Positions 20,421-31,689 of a stretch of DNA of 64,000 nt are shown one piece after another. Source of the DNA: Oopsacas minuta (Eukaryota; Porifera; Hexactinellida; Lyssacinosida; Leucopsacidae); assembly GCA_024704765.1 (NCBI GenBank), contig JAKMXF010000339.1:1-64000 (forward strand). The letters run 5' to 3'. The position numbers were made by a program, and so were the translations under genes. Within the stretch, counting starts at the first letter, position 1. Every line of letters begins with the position of its first letter. Under the pieces are notes generated by a model. It was not told the origin of the DNA. It did not search any database and saw only the letters and a list, made by a program, of their open reading frames with translations.

Positions 20421-21192
20421 TATTAGGATCACTATAACATTTCTTCTTGAGGATGCCATAGAGTTAGAATATGCTAGATGCTTATAATTATAAAAGTATT
20501 TATTAAATTGAATATACATTTGAAAAAGGTAACTAACAGTATATACATAAATGTGGACCAAAATCAAGAGCCAATCCAGTAAAACCGATGTCATTTTCGA
20601 ACTCACCACAGCAAATATAGTCTAAATTCAATCTAAAATCTTAGGCAACAGAAACAAAAATATTTTTTGTTAGCCTGTGTAATACAGGGCAAGGTCAAAG
20701 TTTGGAATCTGAAGGAATATTTCTACCATCTCCCGCTGCTATTTCATTCACGTCCAATTTTTCGTGGCATTGAGTAGAATACAGAACCCTAAGGTTTGAA
20801 GATTATTGTATCTGGGGTAACTTCTCCCAATCAGGAAATGTATCGGTTAGAAACCTAGTTTCTAGAGAAGTATTCCAATACTATCTTGGTAATATCCACC
20901 CATCCCTCCATGACACAACTAATGCTTCTTTAATTGATTTGTCATTGACTGATACTAACCTCTCTAACCCAGAGCAAGATGGTAACACAGTAAGTATTAA
21001 CTTAGTTTCTCTCTCATAGTCTGTCAATAGCTTTACTATACCCATGCGAATGCAATTAGTACACAGTATAAGCATAAATTATAGACAAATATTATCTACA
21101 GGAACTAATAAAACTCACATTATATCTAGCAGTAAACAAGAATACTCCTGTGTCCCTGGATATAAGGTTATCACAGTTGTTTTCAATATTAA
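20421..21192. other. Unassigned spacer
   Basis: No coding similarity recognised. Several frames are short and AT-driven. Confidence 0.5.
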
Positions 21193-21478
21193 CTTATATC
21201 TTGAAATAGCTGACGGTAATTGCTTCTACTTAGCCCTCTTTCATATTATTTCGGTACAAAAACATTGAATAACTAATTGAAAACTATCTTACGAAGAACA
21301 AATACTAAACGTAATGTATGTTCGGCAATTACTTTTGAGCAGGAATTGTGCTATCATTTGGGCAACAATATATTGCAGCACGAATGGGAACTTATGTTGA
21401 ATTAGCTATTTTAGGAGCTCTAGTTCTAATAGATCTATTAGTCTTCAATGCTACTCATGATAATTCTCATTATTAAAG
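21193..21478 (+). pseudogene. OTU-like cysteine protease domain fragment
   Basis: The plus strand reads LEIADGNCFYLALFHIIS near 21202, matching the OTU catalytic block (DGNCLFRA...), where Asp and the nucleophile Cys are present. After a slip, YIAARMGTYVELAILGAL near 21372 matches the downstream OTU block (GTWGGxIELxAL). LVLIDLLVFNATHDNSHY follows. OTU domains remove ubiquitin and also turn up in retroelements, Helitrons and other mobile elements; which source applies here is unclear. The fragment is broken and ends about 150 bases before the mariner at 21626. Confidence 0.6.
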
Positions 21479-21625
21479 AATTGACAGCGAATTGATGCAG
21501 GACAACTTACTGATCCCAGCACAATGCCACTCTGTATATGGCGGTCAGAAAAAGATTGTTATATTACCTCAGCTTCATAAGAGTACAGGACTGTTTCATT
21601 TCGATCCATTCAATTTTATGTAGTG

Positions 21626-22940
21626 CAAGGGTTGTTCAATAAATAATGAGACTTTTTTCATTATTCATTTAGTAAACCTATACTATCATAATTGATTCTC
21701 AAATGTTTCGATAAATTCCCCCTTTAACTTCATACATCGTTTTCATCGTTCTGGTAGCTTTTCCAGTCCAGTGGTATAGAATTCTTTAGGGGTCCCTTTT
21801 TCTCACTGTTTTATTTCATACTCCAGCCGTTTGAAATCCTCAAATCTCTTCCCTCAAAGAGGTCTTTTCATCTCTCCAAACAACCAGTAGTGGCTGGGAG
21901 CCAGGTCTGGACTATACGGGGGATGGAAGGCATTCGAATCCTAAGCAGTCAATTGCAGCCATTGTCTTGGAGCTTATATGGACCTTGCGTTGTCATGTTG
22001 CAGCAATACGCCACGTGTCAACTTGCCCCGCTCCTCACGTTTAATCGCTTGACGCAATTCTTTCAATTCGTCGACGTAACAATCATGTTTATGGTTGCCT
22101 TCTCAGGCAAGCAGTCGAGGTGTATAATTCTTTCCCTATCCCAAAATACTGTCGCCATTATTTTCCCTGCTGATTTTGCGACCTTTACCTTGATGGGTAC
22201 AGATTGTCACGGCTCTTCCACTGCTTTGATTTAGTTCTGCTCTCTGGTTCATAATAAGGAAACCAAGTTTCATCCCCCGTTAGGCCGTTACTATACAATC
22301 CAAAAAGTCTTCCTCTGTCTTGTATCTTGAAAGTAATTCTTTGCTAAGTTTGACCCTTTCGCGTTTTTATTCATTTGAAAGAAGTTTTGGGACCCAACGC
22401 GCAGTTACCTTCGACATTTCCAGATCTTCAGCGATAATTAAGTGTAGTGTGGCTTTTGATATACCTACCCTCTTTTCTAACTCTTACAGGGTAATTCGTC
22501 TGTCCTCGTCCAAAATTGTTTGGACCCTCTCGATATTACTGCGGGTTTTTGAGGAAGTCGGACGACCTGGACGAGGGTCATCGTGGAGTTCCTCATCGCC
22601 ATTATCAAAACGTTCGATCCATCTATATATGGTGGCTTTCGAAGGGCATTCATCACCGAATATATCCTGCATTTCACGAAGAATGTATGAGCCAGTCTTC
22701 CCCTTTTACCACAGGTACCAAATTATTTGTCGTTTCCTTCATTGCTAAAATCCATTAGTTGAAAAGAGTAGCCTATACAAATGAAACTATATACTGAAGA
22801 ATATGCTAGTAGAGTAAAGAGTATATTGTATCGAAATTATACAATCAAGTTAGCCTTGTAATCTGATATTAGGCTAAGAGCTGTATTAACTAGAATATGA
22901 ATTCGATACATTAGTCTCATTACTTACTGAACAACCCTTG
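21626..22940 (-). mobile_element. mariner element with visible terminal repeats
   Basis: The left end is CAAGGGTTGTTCAATAAATA and the right end, reverse-complemented, CAAGGGTTGTTCAGTAAGTA; the match continues through ATGAGACT. TA follows the right end; the left flank is TG, so the duplication is imperfect. The 1315-bp length is typical. The transposase lies on the minus strand. Confidence 0.88.
21686..22742 (-). pseudogene. mariner transposase with altered third catalytic residue
   Basis: It starts at ATG 22742. HTH sequence reads FGDECPSKATIYRWIERF, then ELHDDPRPGRPTSSKT (the GRP linker), ILDEDRRIT and VGISKATLHLIIAEDL. The first aspartate is in TGDETWFPYYEPESR near 22270, followed by MATVFWD and GVLLQHDNAR (second). 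The last block reads HPPYSPDLAPSHYWLF: mariner normally has LAPxDY, so histidine stands in the third catalytic position. The end reads TGLEKLPER and FIETFENQL with a stop at 21686-21688. Multiple slips and stops lie between 22150 and 22500. Mariner DD34D family; inactive. Confidence 0.85.
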
Positions 22941-23618
22941 TATCTTGTATGTCATTTAGAATCCGATTGTGCTGATAATTTTGGTACATGCGGTTGAGAA
23001 AAAAGTATTTCTGTTATCACCCAATGTGCAATAACTTTTGTCGCGTAACGGATGCCTGTCCAATTTTAACGATGTATTTGGATCAAACTAATGTTAAATT
23101 ATAAATCCCATACATAGTAAACTCACGAGTAACCAACACAACAAACATGTAAACAACTGATGAAAAACAGATTAAAATATATTTGGTAAGTACCTTCCTT
23201 TGAATATTACTTGATAAATCTACATACATAATATAAATTGTAATTCACCACCACTCTGATTTGTAGATGCGTACATACTTTATTGGAGAAGATTTATATA
23301 TGGATACTGGAACAAAGTATTATTCCAAAGACTTATATTATGAATAAGGTACAGTCTGTAACAGAAAAATTGAGAAAATTAATATATTACTATCCTACCA
23401 CATTAACTCTCAGTGTTTAGTAATAAGCTGGATTCCACCTACTCAAAATCACTTGACTTGATATATTTTTACTTATTAATGACATTTGTTAGATTTTTTG
23501 GGCATTTTTTCACTAGGGTAGAGTCGGAAATATTTGTGTGACGTAATATTTTCAACTTTTCGTCCCGATAATTTGTTTGAATATATACTGACAGTAATGT
23601 AAACTGTTAGACCTAACT
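22941..23618. other. Unassigned AT-rich spacer
   Basis: Nothing recognised; it probably includes the unlocated left end of the following Tc1 relic. Confidence 0.45.
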
Positions 23619-24605
23619 ATGAATGAAAAACAGAAAAGAGGGGCAATTGATGATCTAATAAAACGTGGTGAGCTTTCTATGAAGGATATTTCCAAATCTT
23701 TGGGTGTAAGTTTGGCAACAGTCTAGAGAGTAAATCTAGAGATTCATATATTGTTGGTTTGGGGCGCAAGAGAGGGTCTGGAAGGCCACCTACTATGAGA
23801 CTCTCCATTCTAAGAAGTCTGGCCCAGCAAATTAGATGTAGGCCATATTTGTCTACAAGGTCTTTAGCCCATCTTATTCCTGGCAGGCCATCTCATGAAA
23901 CCGTTTGGCGTGCCATAAAAACGGTCGATTACACTAAGAAATATCCATCTAATCCACCCTTAGTAAGTGAAAAACAGAATCTTTCGAGTAAAATGGGCCA
24001 GGAAGCACATGTATCCTAAGAAATCATAGGCGCAAACAGTTTTTGCCGATGAGATGTCTATATGGCTCGGTAGAGGAAAGATAAAATGTGGGCAAAATCT
24101 TGGAAAACACGTGTGGTCCCAACAACGAAACATGTCCCAAAATTTAATGTATGGGCTGCATTTAGCTTAATGGGAACATTTCCACTCTGTATCTTCACTG
24201 ACAATATGGATGCTAAGATGTTCAACGCATTTTAGAAGGCCATTTGCTAACTCAGGCTGAAATATTTCATCAGGACCAATGGTGCCTGGCAATGGACAAT
24301 GATCCCAAACACACTTCTAAAGTTGCTAAGGATTTCTGATAAGAAATATCCCTAAACAACTACCATGGCCATCCCAAAGTCCAGATTTAAACCCTATTGA
24401 AAATCTGTTTGCTTGGGTAAAACGATAACTTTTGAAACGAGGCTCCAGGACAATTTTTGAACTCAAGAGAGAGCTAGAATTATTGTGGGCAGACATAAGT
24501 CCTGATTTTTTTCAGTCCTACTGTGATTCACTACCGCGACGTTGTAAAATGGTCATAGAATCGAATGGATTCCCAATTAAATATTTATTAATATTGTATT
24601 ATTAG
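23619..24605 (+). pseudogene. Tc1-family transposase relic
   Basis: It begins MNEKQKRGAIDDLIKRGELS at ATG 23619, with an HTH (MKDISKSLGVSLATV) and a TAG shortly after. The next frame gives RKRGSGRPPTMRLSILRSLA and LSTRSLAHLIPGRPSHETVW. Then come degraded FADEMSIWL (first aspartate, near 24040), FNVWAAFSLMGTFPL, LAMDNDPKHTSKVAKDF (second, near 24290), SQSPDLNPIENLFAWVK (glutamate, near 24375) and the ending KMVIESNGFPIKYLL with TAG at 24603-24605. The length fits a 325-330 residue DD34E Tc1 protein. It is related to the copies at 6341-7316 and 31690-32826. I could not find terminal repeats. Confidence 0.85.
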
Positions 24606-25804
24606 TGCACTGTGCCCTTGATAACTTGATTAAGCGATTATTATTGAAGCAACAGAAATAGGAGCAATTCTCAATAGTTATGTTACAGGTTGTAAGTTCA
24701 TTCTGAGTAGATTATTTACTCATAAATTACGAACTGCGTACAATATTTATTCTATGAACTAATTGCGAATAGACTACTACGGAAATCTAAATACCTTCCA
24801 TTCAACAAACTTTCAGCAGATTAGTTGACTAATGTGTAGAGATAATACATTCCAATGGGCCCTAACCGTATCTCAAGATTTATCCCAGAGCCCAGGTAAT
24901 TTTGAATGGATGAAATTTCGAATGATCTAGTTTGTGAAATAATATCAAATGTCGCTTGAATTAACAAATCACTATTGGGGATTGACCTAGAGCATATAAA
25001 TACCATTGTTATTAATGAAAAATATCAAAAACAATCAACATAGCGGAAAGTGATAAGCAATATATAGAAGTCAGTATCACTGACGAAGAATTACCTGACT
25101 CTGGCTTAGATAATGAAGGTACTCCTGACCCTACCGCGAACTATCTGATGGGGAGACTAAAGATGTCTCGAAGCATCCGGGAAGAAAAGTAAACACAAAG
25201 AGAGGAAGAGGAAAGGGAGGCGGCCCTAATATAGCTCTTTGTTTTAAAAAGTTAATTAGGGATATACGAATGGAATTAATTATCTACAAGAAGGAGTTGC
25301 CCTTCAAATTAACGTAAATGTTAACTTAATGTTATTATAATTAACGATGTAGTGCATACCATGTATTTAATCCATTTATCAAAATTTTAAATCCTAAATT
25401 ACTACATTCTCTTAAAAGTTTGTAACAACAATATATTCAGTAGAATTGTAAATTAATTACCTAGATTTTAATTAGGGAATATTTCGCGAATTTTTTGGGA
25501 ACTTGTAGGTATAGAAGATATAAACTTAAAATGTGCTTTGTGTGTGGAATGTAATAAATCTGTAACAAACTAGATAAAGCCATATATAAATACTCTCTGA
25601 AATATCAAAATGTCTTAGCCAATAAGATGTGAAAGTTGGCTAATAAGGAAAGTAATGTATTATTGGTTCTTAGGCTCAAACAAAGGTTAATTAGCTTGAG
25701 AAAATTAATTAATAATTCTTATTTTTGCAAAATTATTCAAATACCAATTAATTTAACCTAATCTAAGTTTGTGATTTACTTCTGTAGGTAGAAAGTATAT
25801 ACTA
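24606..25804. other. Unassigned spacer
   Basis: Near 25100-25220 a basic/acidic stretch in mixed frames (RKVNTKRGRGKGGGP) hints at eroded coding sequence, but I cannot assign it. The rest is AT-rich with no recognised features. Confidence 0.4.
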
Positions 25805-27117
25805 CGGGCGTTCAATAAGTAGTCGTTATCACATTGTAATTCAGAATTTTTCTAGCATAATTGTGTATTCAGTGATGGAGTTTCTCAAAGTATTCCCCTT
25901 CGTGCTGTAAAACCAATATCAGCCTTCTTATCCAATCGAAAATACTTTTTTGCAGTCTTCGGTTGGTACACCTTCATATACTGGAATATCGCCGATCCCA
26001 TCTGAGCTCGATACCTGATAGATGTTTCTTTAGGTTTGGAAACAACCAAAATTCACAGGGAGCTAGGTCTGGCGAGTAGGGAGGGTGATCTAGTTTCACA
26101 ATCTTCATAGCTTCCAACTTTTCTCTAACCAGCTTTGTCTTGTGCGATCGGGCGTTATCATGTAATATTCGCAATCCACGAGTTCCAGTCTTTGGCCATC
26201 GATTTTGGGAGAATTTTTCAACCTCTGTTAGACACTCATTGGTGAGAAGGAGCCTGTTATTGTTTGGTATTTGGAGACACAAATCTGACAGACTGGACCA
26301 TTAGAGTAAAAAATACACAGTACATAATCTACGGGGTCGAAAGTCATGTCGAGGGATCATTGGTGGGTCCTGTCCTTTTTCCACCCATACTTTGTTTGCT
26401 TCTTTTGATAAAGGCTCAGAATAATGTACCCAAGTCTCGTCACCTATTACTATCTCAAATAACCTTCTGGAGTCAGCTCGATCAAACTCAGGGAGCAATT
26501 TAGTAGCGCATTGGACCCTCTTTGCTTTATGGGCCTGAGTTAGTAAATGCGACACCCATCGAACACATATCCTTCGGAATTTCATATTATCATGCACAGT
26601 AGCTTGAGCAGTTCCCGTTGAGATCCCAACCGCATCAGCTATCTCCACAAGCGTGATATGGGGTCTTCTTCAAGTAACAGGAATACCTCAAGGATGCTTT
26701 TGTCACTGGCGCTGGATACTGGTCTCCCTATTCTTACCTCATCTTCAATGGACACTCTGCCTTCAAGAAAGTGTCTAGCCCAATAAACAACAGTAGAATA
26801 TGGAAGTGCTATATCCTTATAAACTTCCTCTAAATCTTTGTGGACATTTGTTGGTGAAATTTTGAGTAGTCTTCAGATCTTCACATGTGCTCTCTGCTCT
26901 ATTTTGAAATCGGTACTTTGGGAAGCCATTAAAATTTTACTATAATATACTGTCAAAATATAAATAGGTACAATATGAGAACAAGACTTCAGAATCATAA
27001 AGGTTTTGCATTATTGAATTCTCAATGGATGGATTGTTATTAGAAAATTCAGTTTGATCTGGATCGAAATATTCCAACTTACAAAATTTGGAATAACGAC
27101 TACTTATTGAACGCCCT
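25805..27117 (-). mobile_element. mariner element with TA duplication
   Basis: The ends share GGGCGTTCAATAAGTAGTCG as an inverted repeat that continues into TTAT. TA flanks at 25803-25804 and 27118-27119. The length is 1313 bp. The transposase is on the minus strand. Confidence 0.92.
25869..26928 (-). pseudogene. mariner transposase, near full length, with DD34E spacing
   Basis: It starts MASQSTDFKIEQRAHVKI at 26928. HTH and linker sequence follow (VYKDIALPYSTVVYWARHFL; EVRIGRPVSS), then MEIADAVGISTGTAQATVHD, VIGDETWVHYSEP (first aspartate, 26430), LHDNARSHKTKLVREKL (second) and HPPYSPDLAPCEFWLF. The third acidic position is glutamate where mariner usually has aspartate (LAPCDF); the spacing is 34. 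The end is HEGEYFEKLHH with TGA at 25869-25871. Frame slips lie near 26650, 26290 and 25990. The active-site change may be natural or decay. Confidence 0.85.
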
Positions 27118-27683
27118 TAGTGCTAATATAATGAGTAGTTGTATGATATACTAAAACGGTGAAAGACATGTCGGTAAGTTATTCATCATTTCCATAAAGA
27201 ATTAATTATAAATTTGTTGTCAATGTAATGCCTTTTTTAGAAATGTAAGTGGTTGATATGCACATGTTCAATAGTACGAAATAATATATAAATTTATGCA
27301 CATACCATTCCCAGTAACTGTTCTACCTCGGGTTGATGATAATAATGAACAATTGCAGGTATTTAAAATACCACACCTGCCAGATGAACTCTCTTTGCTT
27401 CAGGTTCTCAACCTGGAAGATATTCCTGATGTCATACTGTTTACGAATGTTCATAGCATTTCAGTGAGTCAGACGTTGAGTATACGTATTCAAATGAAAT
27501 CTAATAAGATAATTTCGAGATCAAATCATCTCAAATTATAAATTTCAAATTTTTGAATTGATTTACAGCACTGATCATTGTTCATTGCCAAATCTTTAAT
27601 AATGCACATATGGACCTTGAATATTTATTTCAGTTGTTATACAGCATATTGATATCAACCACATGTTTTCCAATGTTGTATTG
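27118..27683. other. Unassigned spacer with one open frame
   Basis: The frame at 27296-27541 (MHIPFPVTVLPRVDD; PHLPDELSLLQVLNLEDIPD) has ordinary-looking amino-acid composition and an amphipathic leucine-rich stretch, but I recognise no family. Confidence 0.3.
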
Positions 27684-27860
27684 AATTTCCTACATGCTTC
27701 AAGTTATTGGCAGGTATTTCCACATGTTTCAAGTTGTTATGTAGGTATTCTTGCATATTTCAAGTTGTTGTATAGTTATTTCTACATGTTTTCAAATAGT
27801 TGTGTATATATTTTCCACCTTTTTTTCAAGTTCTTCTCTAGGTATTTCCACAGGTTTCAA
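27684..27860. repeat. Minisatellite, about 31-bp unit
   Basis: There are about five and a half diverged tandem copies of a unit like GTATTTCCACATGTTTCAAG followed by TTGTTGTATAG. Unit length varies between 31 and 33 bases. The array ends at the hAT-like motif CAGGGATGTTTTCC near 27863. Confidence 0.8.
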
Positions 27861-28674
27861 GCAGGGATGTTTTCCAGGGCGAACCCGCGGGAACGCAGGC
27901 GAATAATTCCCCCCTCACTAATGACTCAGATGAAGACTGTAGATTACTATTTAGTATATGGCTCATTACATTCCTATTCGTTATTCAAATAATTATTTCA
28001 ACAAGTAATTGTCAATAAAATAATTTCACTTTGGATATAGCTTTTGGTTAATTTTTCGATAGAAAAATCGGCGTATGTTCAATTATTATCAACAATCATG
28101 CTTTAATGCTATATTCGAGTATTATTTATACCAGATTATTTCTTGTATTTATACTTGAAGTATATTTTAACTTAATGACTGATAATTTACATTCAAATGG
28201 CAGAGATCGAAAAGTTCTCCTTAATGTCATCTTTTATATTATATTTCGAAAATTATCTCTTGCTTGGTAATTATTACATTTTTTGGATTTAATACTGGCA
28301 TATTTTGCATGTCCAAGCAATCAAATAGTTTTTCATCCTTCAGAGACCTGTGGAAATATTAATTCTAGAAGTGAGCAACAAGCACATCGTATAGTAGATC
28401 AATTGGAAGACAATGTTTCACCCATCGAATGGCTAGACTAAGTACTCTTAACATTGGCTCACAAGCTTGAAATTTTGACAGATGATATGTGACGTGTCAA
28501 ACAGTAGCATTTCAATTGTTATTGTGTAAAAATGGGAATCTTGAGTGTAACATTTGTGCATCGTTAACAAGTCCAGGCCCAGACAGGACGCAAGGGATGT
28601 TTGTGGAGCCCAAAATGGCAGACAACGAGTGTCACGAATAATGGGATCTCTCACGGAGCTAAGTTGACGTTACC
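27861..28674. other. Unassigned spacer after minisatellite
   Basis: It opens with CAGGGATGTTTTCCAGG and a short GC-rich patch, resembling a hAT end, but no mate is visible. The rest is AT-rich. Confidence 0.35.
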
Positions 28675-29990
28675 ATGCATAATATCTTTAAGCATCTACA
28701 ATTAGATGCGCATGCTATGGAGGAAGACATCCTGAGTCCGAAAAACAAAAGTTGCAGGATTGCTCATGTGGATGCTATGAACAGCAAATACTTGGATACA
28801 ACAATGACGTATTTCCGTGCGAGATATTATATAGTTATAAATGACAGACCACTGAGTGATCATCAAGGCTTGATATTGAAATGGGAATTGGTTCACGCTC
28901 ACAATTCCCAAGATTTGCAATAATGGACCATATAGCTACTTGAGATTTGTTATACGATTTAAAACAGCAAACAATGGAAATTTTCAATCCTCATCGACAA
29001 GTTAACGACGGTGTCCGACATTTCAACTCTTATAATCTACTCGATTTGTAAACTGGAAAAGTTTGGAGAACCCCAGTTCTTGTTTTCGGATTAGAAAGAA
29101 TTTATGCATGGTGCGAGCACATATTGGATCGATAAAGCAACCGATGGAGCCAGTGTCTTAACTAGGAGGAAATCAGGAATTATGGAGCTACTAAGAAGGA
29201 TTTTCCGAATCTTATCACTTGGCGGTGTTTGGATCATCGCTTGGAACTTGCAGTGGATAATGCCAATAAGGTTTAAGTGGATAAATCTTTCAAAGTTTAT
29301 TGAAAAATTGCACTCAGTTTCTAGCCAGCCACCTGAAACAAGTGAGAGCTGAGAGAAATTGCTAATATTTGCTCCTCAGCTTCTAAAGATTGGTGATGTA
29401 CTGAGTATGAGGTGGATCCTAGTTATTACCGAACTGTACTCACAGTTTGGAACAACAGGAAGCAGTCTGCTTTGTATGAGGGTAAGAATATTCTTTTGAG
29501 CTTTCTGAGCTCTCCAAAAGCCTACAACCCGTTTAATGAACATTATCCAAGCCGATAGATGTATGAGTAGATCCATGAGAAGTATTCAATTATTGAAGCG
29601 CAATACAGGGACAAAGATGATGATAGCTAACGATTCAATTAAAAGGGAGATTTGGGAATAAATCTATAAATCAGAATCGTAACTTCCTGACAGATTAATT
29701 GAACAATTACTCGATTCAATGAATAATCGCCTTTTGCTACGGAAGCAACTGGATCGGTTCAAACTCATGAGAATTACCAGAAGCTTTTCGATGAAATTTT
29801 TCGTTCTTTTCCTGATAATTGGACACATATTCGGGTGTTGACTATGACATAAAAGGGGTACGGTCACTGTGCAATCGCATCGACCTCGAAAACAATTCAA
29901 CAGTGTCTGTAGTCCAAAATTATGTTGCCAATCAAGGACGACGAGTCCCTAAAATCTTTAAGCTTTACTAAGATGCTGCTCCTGTATACA
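28675..29990 (+). pseudogene. hAT transposase relic (KIAA1586-like)
   Basis: The first frame (28675-28923) ends FRARYYIVINDRPLSDHQGL, matching the block KNDRPFSDH of KIAA1586-like hAT proteins. Then come FSILIDKLTTVSDISTLIIY near 28980 (first catalytic aspartate block), ATDGASVLTRRKSGIMELL near 29140 (second), a degraded histidine-rich core, HSVSSQPPETSES, ELREIANICSS, and YRTVLTVWNNRKQSALYE near 29425. Downstream to about 29990 only scattered similarity remains. There are many stops. The N-terminal zinc finger is not visible. It is one of several unrelated hAT lineages in the window. Confidence 0.75.
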
Positions 29991-30683
29991 GTTTATTCAG
30001 CTAAATGTGTGTTTGGATTCAGTTAATGAAGGAAATTAACACTTCTTCAAGATATCGTTTTCTTCGCTGCGGTTTCCTCTTGGTCACCTCTTTCCACCTC
30101 GTGTTTTTTCATTCTTTGATCATCTACAGTATGATGCATTAACAACCAATATTTGTTATATCTAGTTGGATTTCAGGCATCAATTGTAGGGCCATTTAGC
30201 TTTACAAACAACAATTTGCAATCCGCTGAATGAAGCGAGTGTGGAACTCCTATAGTACAATTCGTGTTTGTTCTTTGTATTTCTATATGATATAGATTAC
30301 ATTCAATTGATTTTCTCTAATATGCATATAGACTCAACAAAGATCATTTTTCCACTGCTCTGAAGACTGGACCCCATTATCATTGTTGAGCGTTTTCACA
30401 ACTTATGAGGCTTGGACCGGTTAACATTTCATGACCTGGCCTGGTTGACAGGTAACCTCTGACCAGATGACCCAGGGAAACGATTTGTATGTCAGCTTGT
30501 ATCCAGCTTTCTATGAAATCCTTGTTAAAATTATACATCATGAACTTTATCTTAATGAATGAATTATATACTTATATATTCGAAAGGAATTACTAGGAAT
30601 GAATGTTAATTCAATTACTAATATAGAGAAAGAGTGAAATAACTTAAGTGACAATTGAAGTAAACGATTGTGAAGTACGTCAT
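29991..30683. other. Unassigned spacer
   Basis: No recognised coding, repeat or terminal structures. Confidence 0.5.
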
Positions 30684-31550
30684 ATTTAATTCTTTTTCAA
30701 TGCGTCATTGAGATGCACCAATCCATCTACAATTTCCGGATTAAATCTTCCCCGATCCTTTCTCGTAACGCTATCGGCCGAACTAAAGTGGCATTCCGAT
30801 TCTGTTGAACTTGCTTGAATGATTAAAAATGATTGAGGTAACTGACAATTGGAATTCACAACTTTGTTTCCCCACCACTTTAAAGTATCAAAGATCTCTT
30901 CAACAATTGGATAAAAGTGATCTTTTCATAGCTTGCTAATTCCTTTCTTCAATATGTGTTCATTCCAATTTATGAAATTGTTAGTAGAAACTGTACTAGT
31001 GCCACCACATTCGCTTACTCTTTACGATTAGAAATCATTTTAGTATAGGATCGAGGTAGGTTGCAATAAAATAGATTGTATTTAAAGATGTCCACACCTT
31101 TCGGATATGTTCTTCAGTCATTAATCTTCTAGAATTCGCGTAATTATTTCATCACTAGCATCTATTTTCCAAGCACTCTGAAGATCATAATAGTAATGTG
31201 CTACATTCTGAATGGTAGCAATAGATCCATATTGAAGAATATCGAATATACGATGAATCTTTGAAATAATTCTTAACGGTTGTCAACAGGACAAGTCTAT
31301 TCCTGCAATAATACAACTCTTATTCTTATCCATGAAAACTTCTGATAAAATTGCATGTGACAGCAACATTGAATTGAACCTGGACTGAAGATTCCTCCAT
31401 GACCTACTCTTACCATCTTTTCTAGTGCTATAGGTAGTTCCGATTGGATTCTAGGTGAATTCTTTGAAAAGGTAACTGCCTTAGTAACGTTATCATGAAG
31501 CTAGTCGAGTTCATCAAATTCCATCATACAGTCTGTCAAAATGAAATTGA
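30684..31550 (-). pseudogene. hAT transposase relic, C-terminal dimerisation block
   Basis: The minus strand reads DTLKWWGNKVVNSNCQLPQS near 30895, then FLIIQASSTESECHFSSADS, RKDRGRFNPEIVDGLVHLND and ALKKN. This is the hAT C-terminal pattern (WW...LP.....P.SS..SE..FS.......RR..L.P..V..L..L). Upstream on the same strand (to about 31550) broken frames give EFDELD and HDNVTKAVTFSKN, plausible interdomain sequence. The serine/glutamate core (SSTESE) is intact. The BED-hAT relic at 452-2155 lacks exactly this block, so the two could be related copies; I cannot align them since they barely overlap. Confidence 0.65.
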
Positions 31551-31689
31551 GACTTACGTGTAATTGTGTATTTGTCAGAATTTTTCATTTGCCATGGTTA
31601 GATATGAACCGCATTTGTTTTCTGATTCATTTATACATGTATATCAAGATACCATTAGTTGATTGATTCTAGAATACACGAACAACCTA

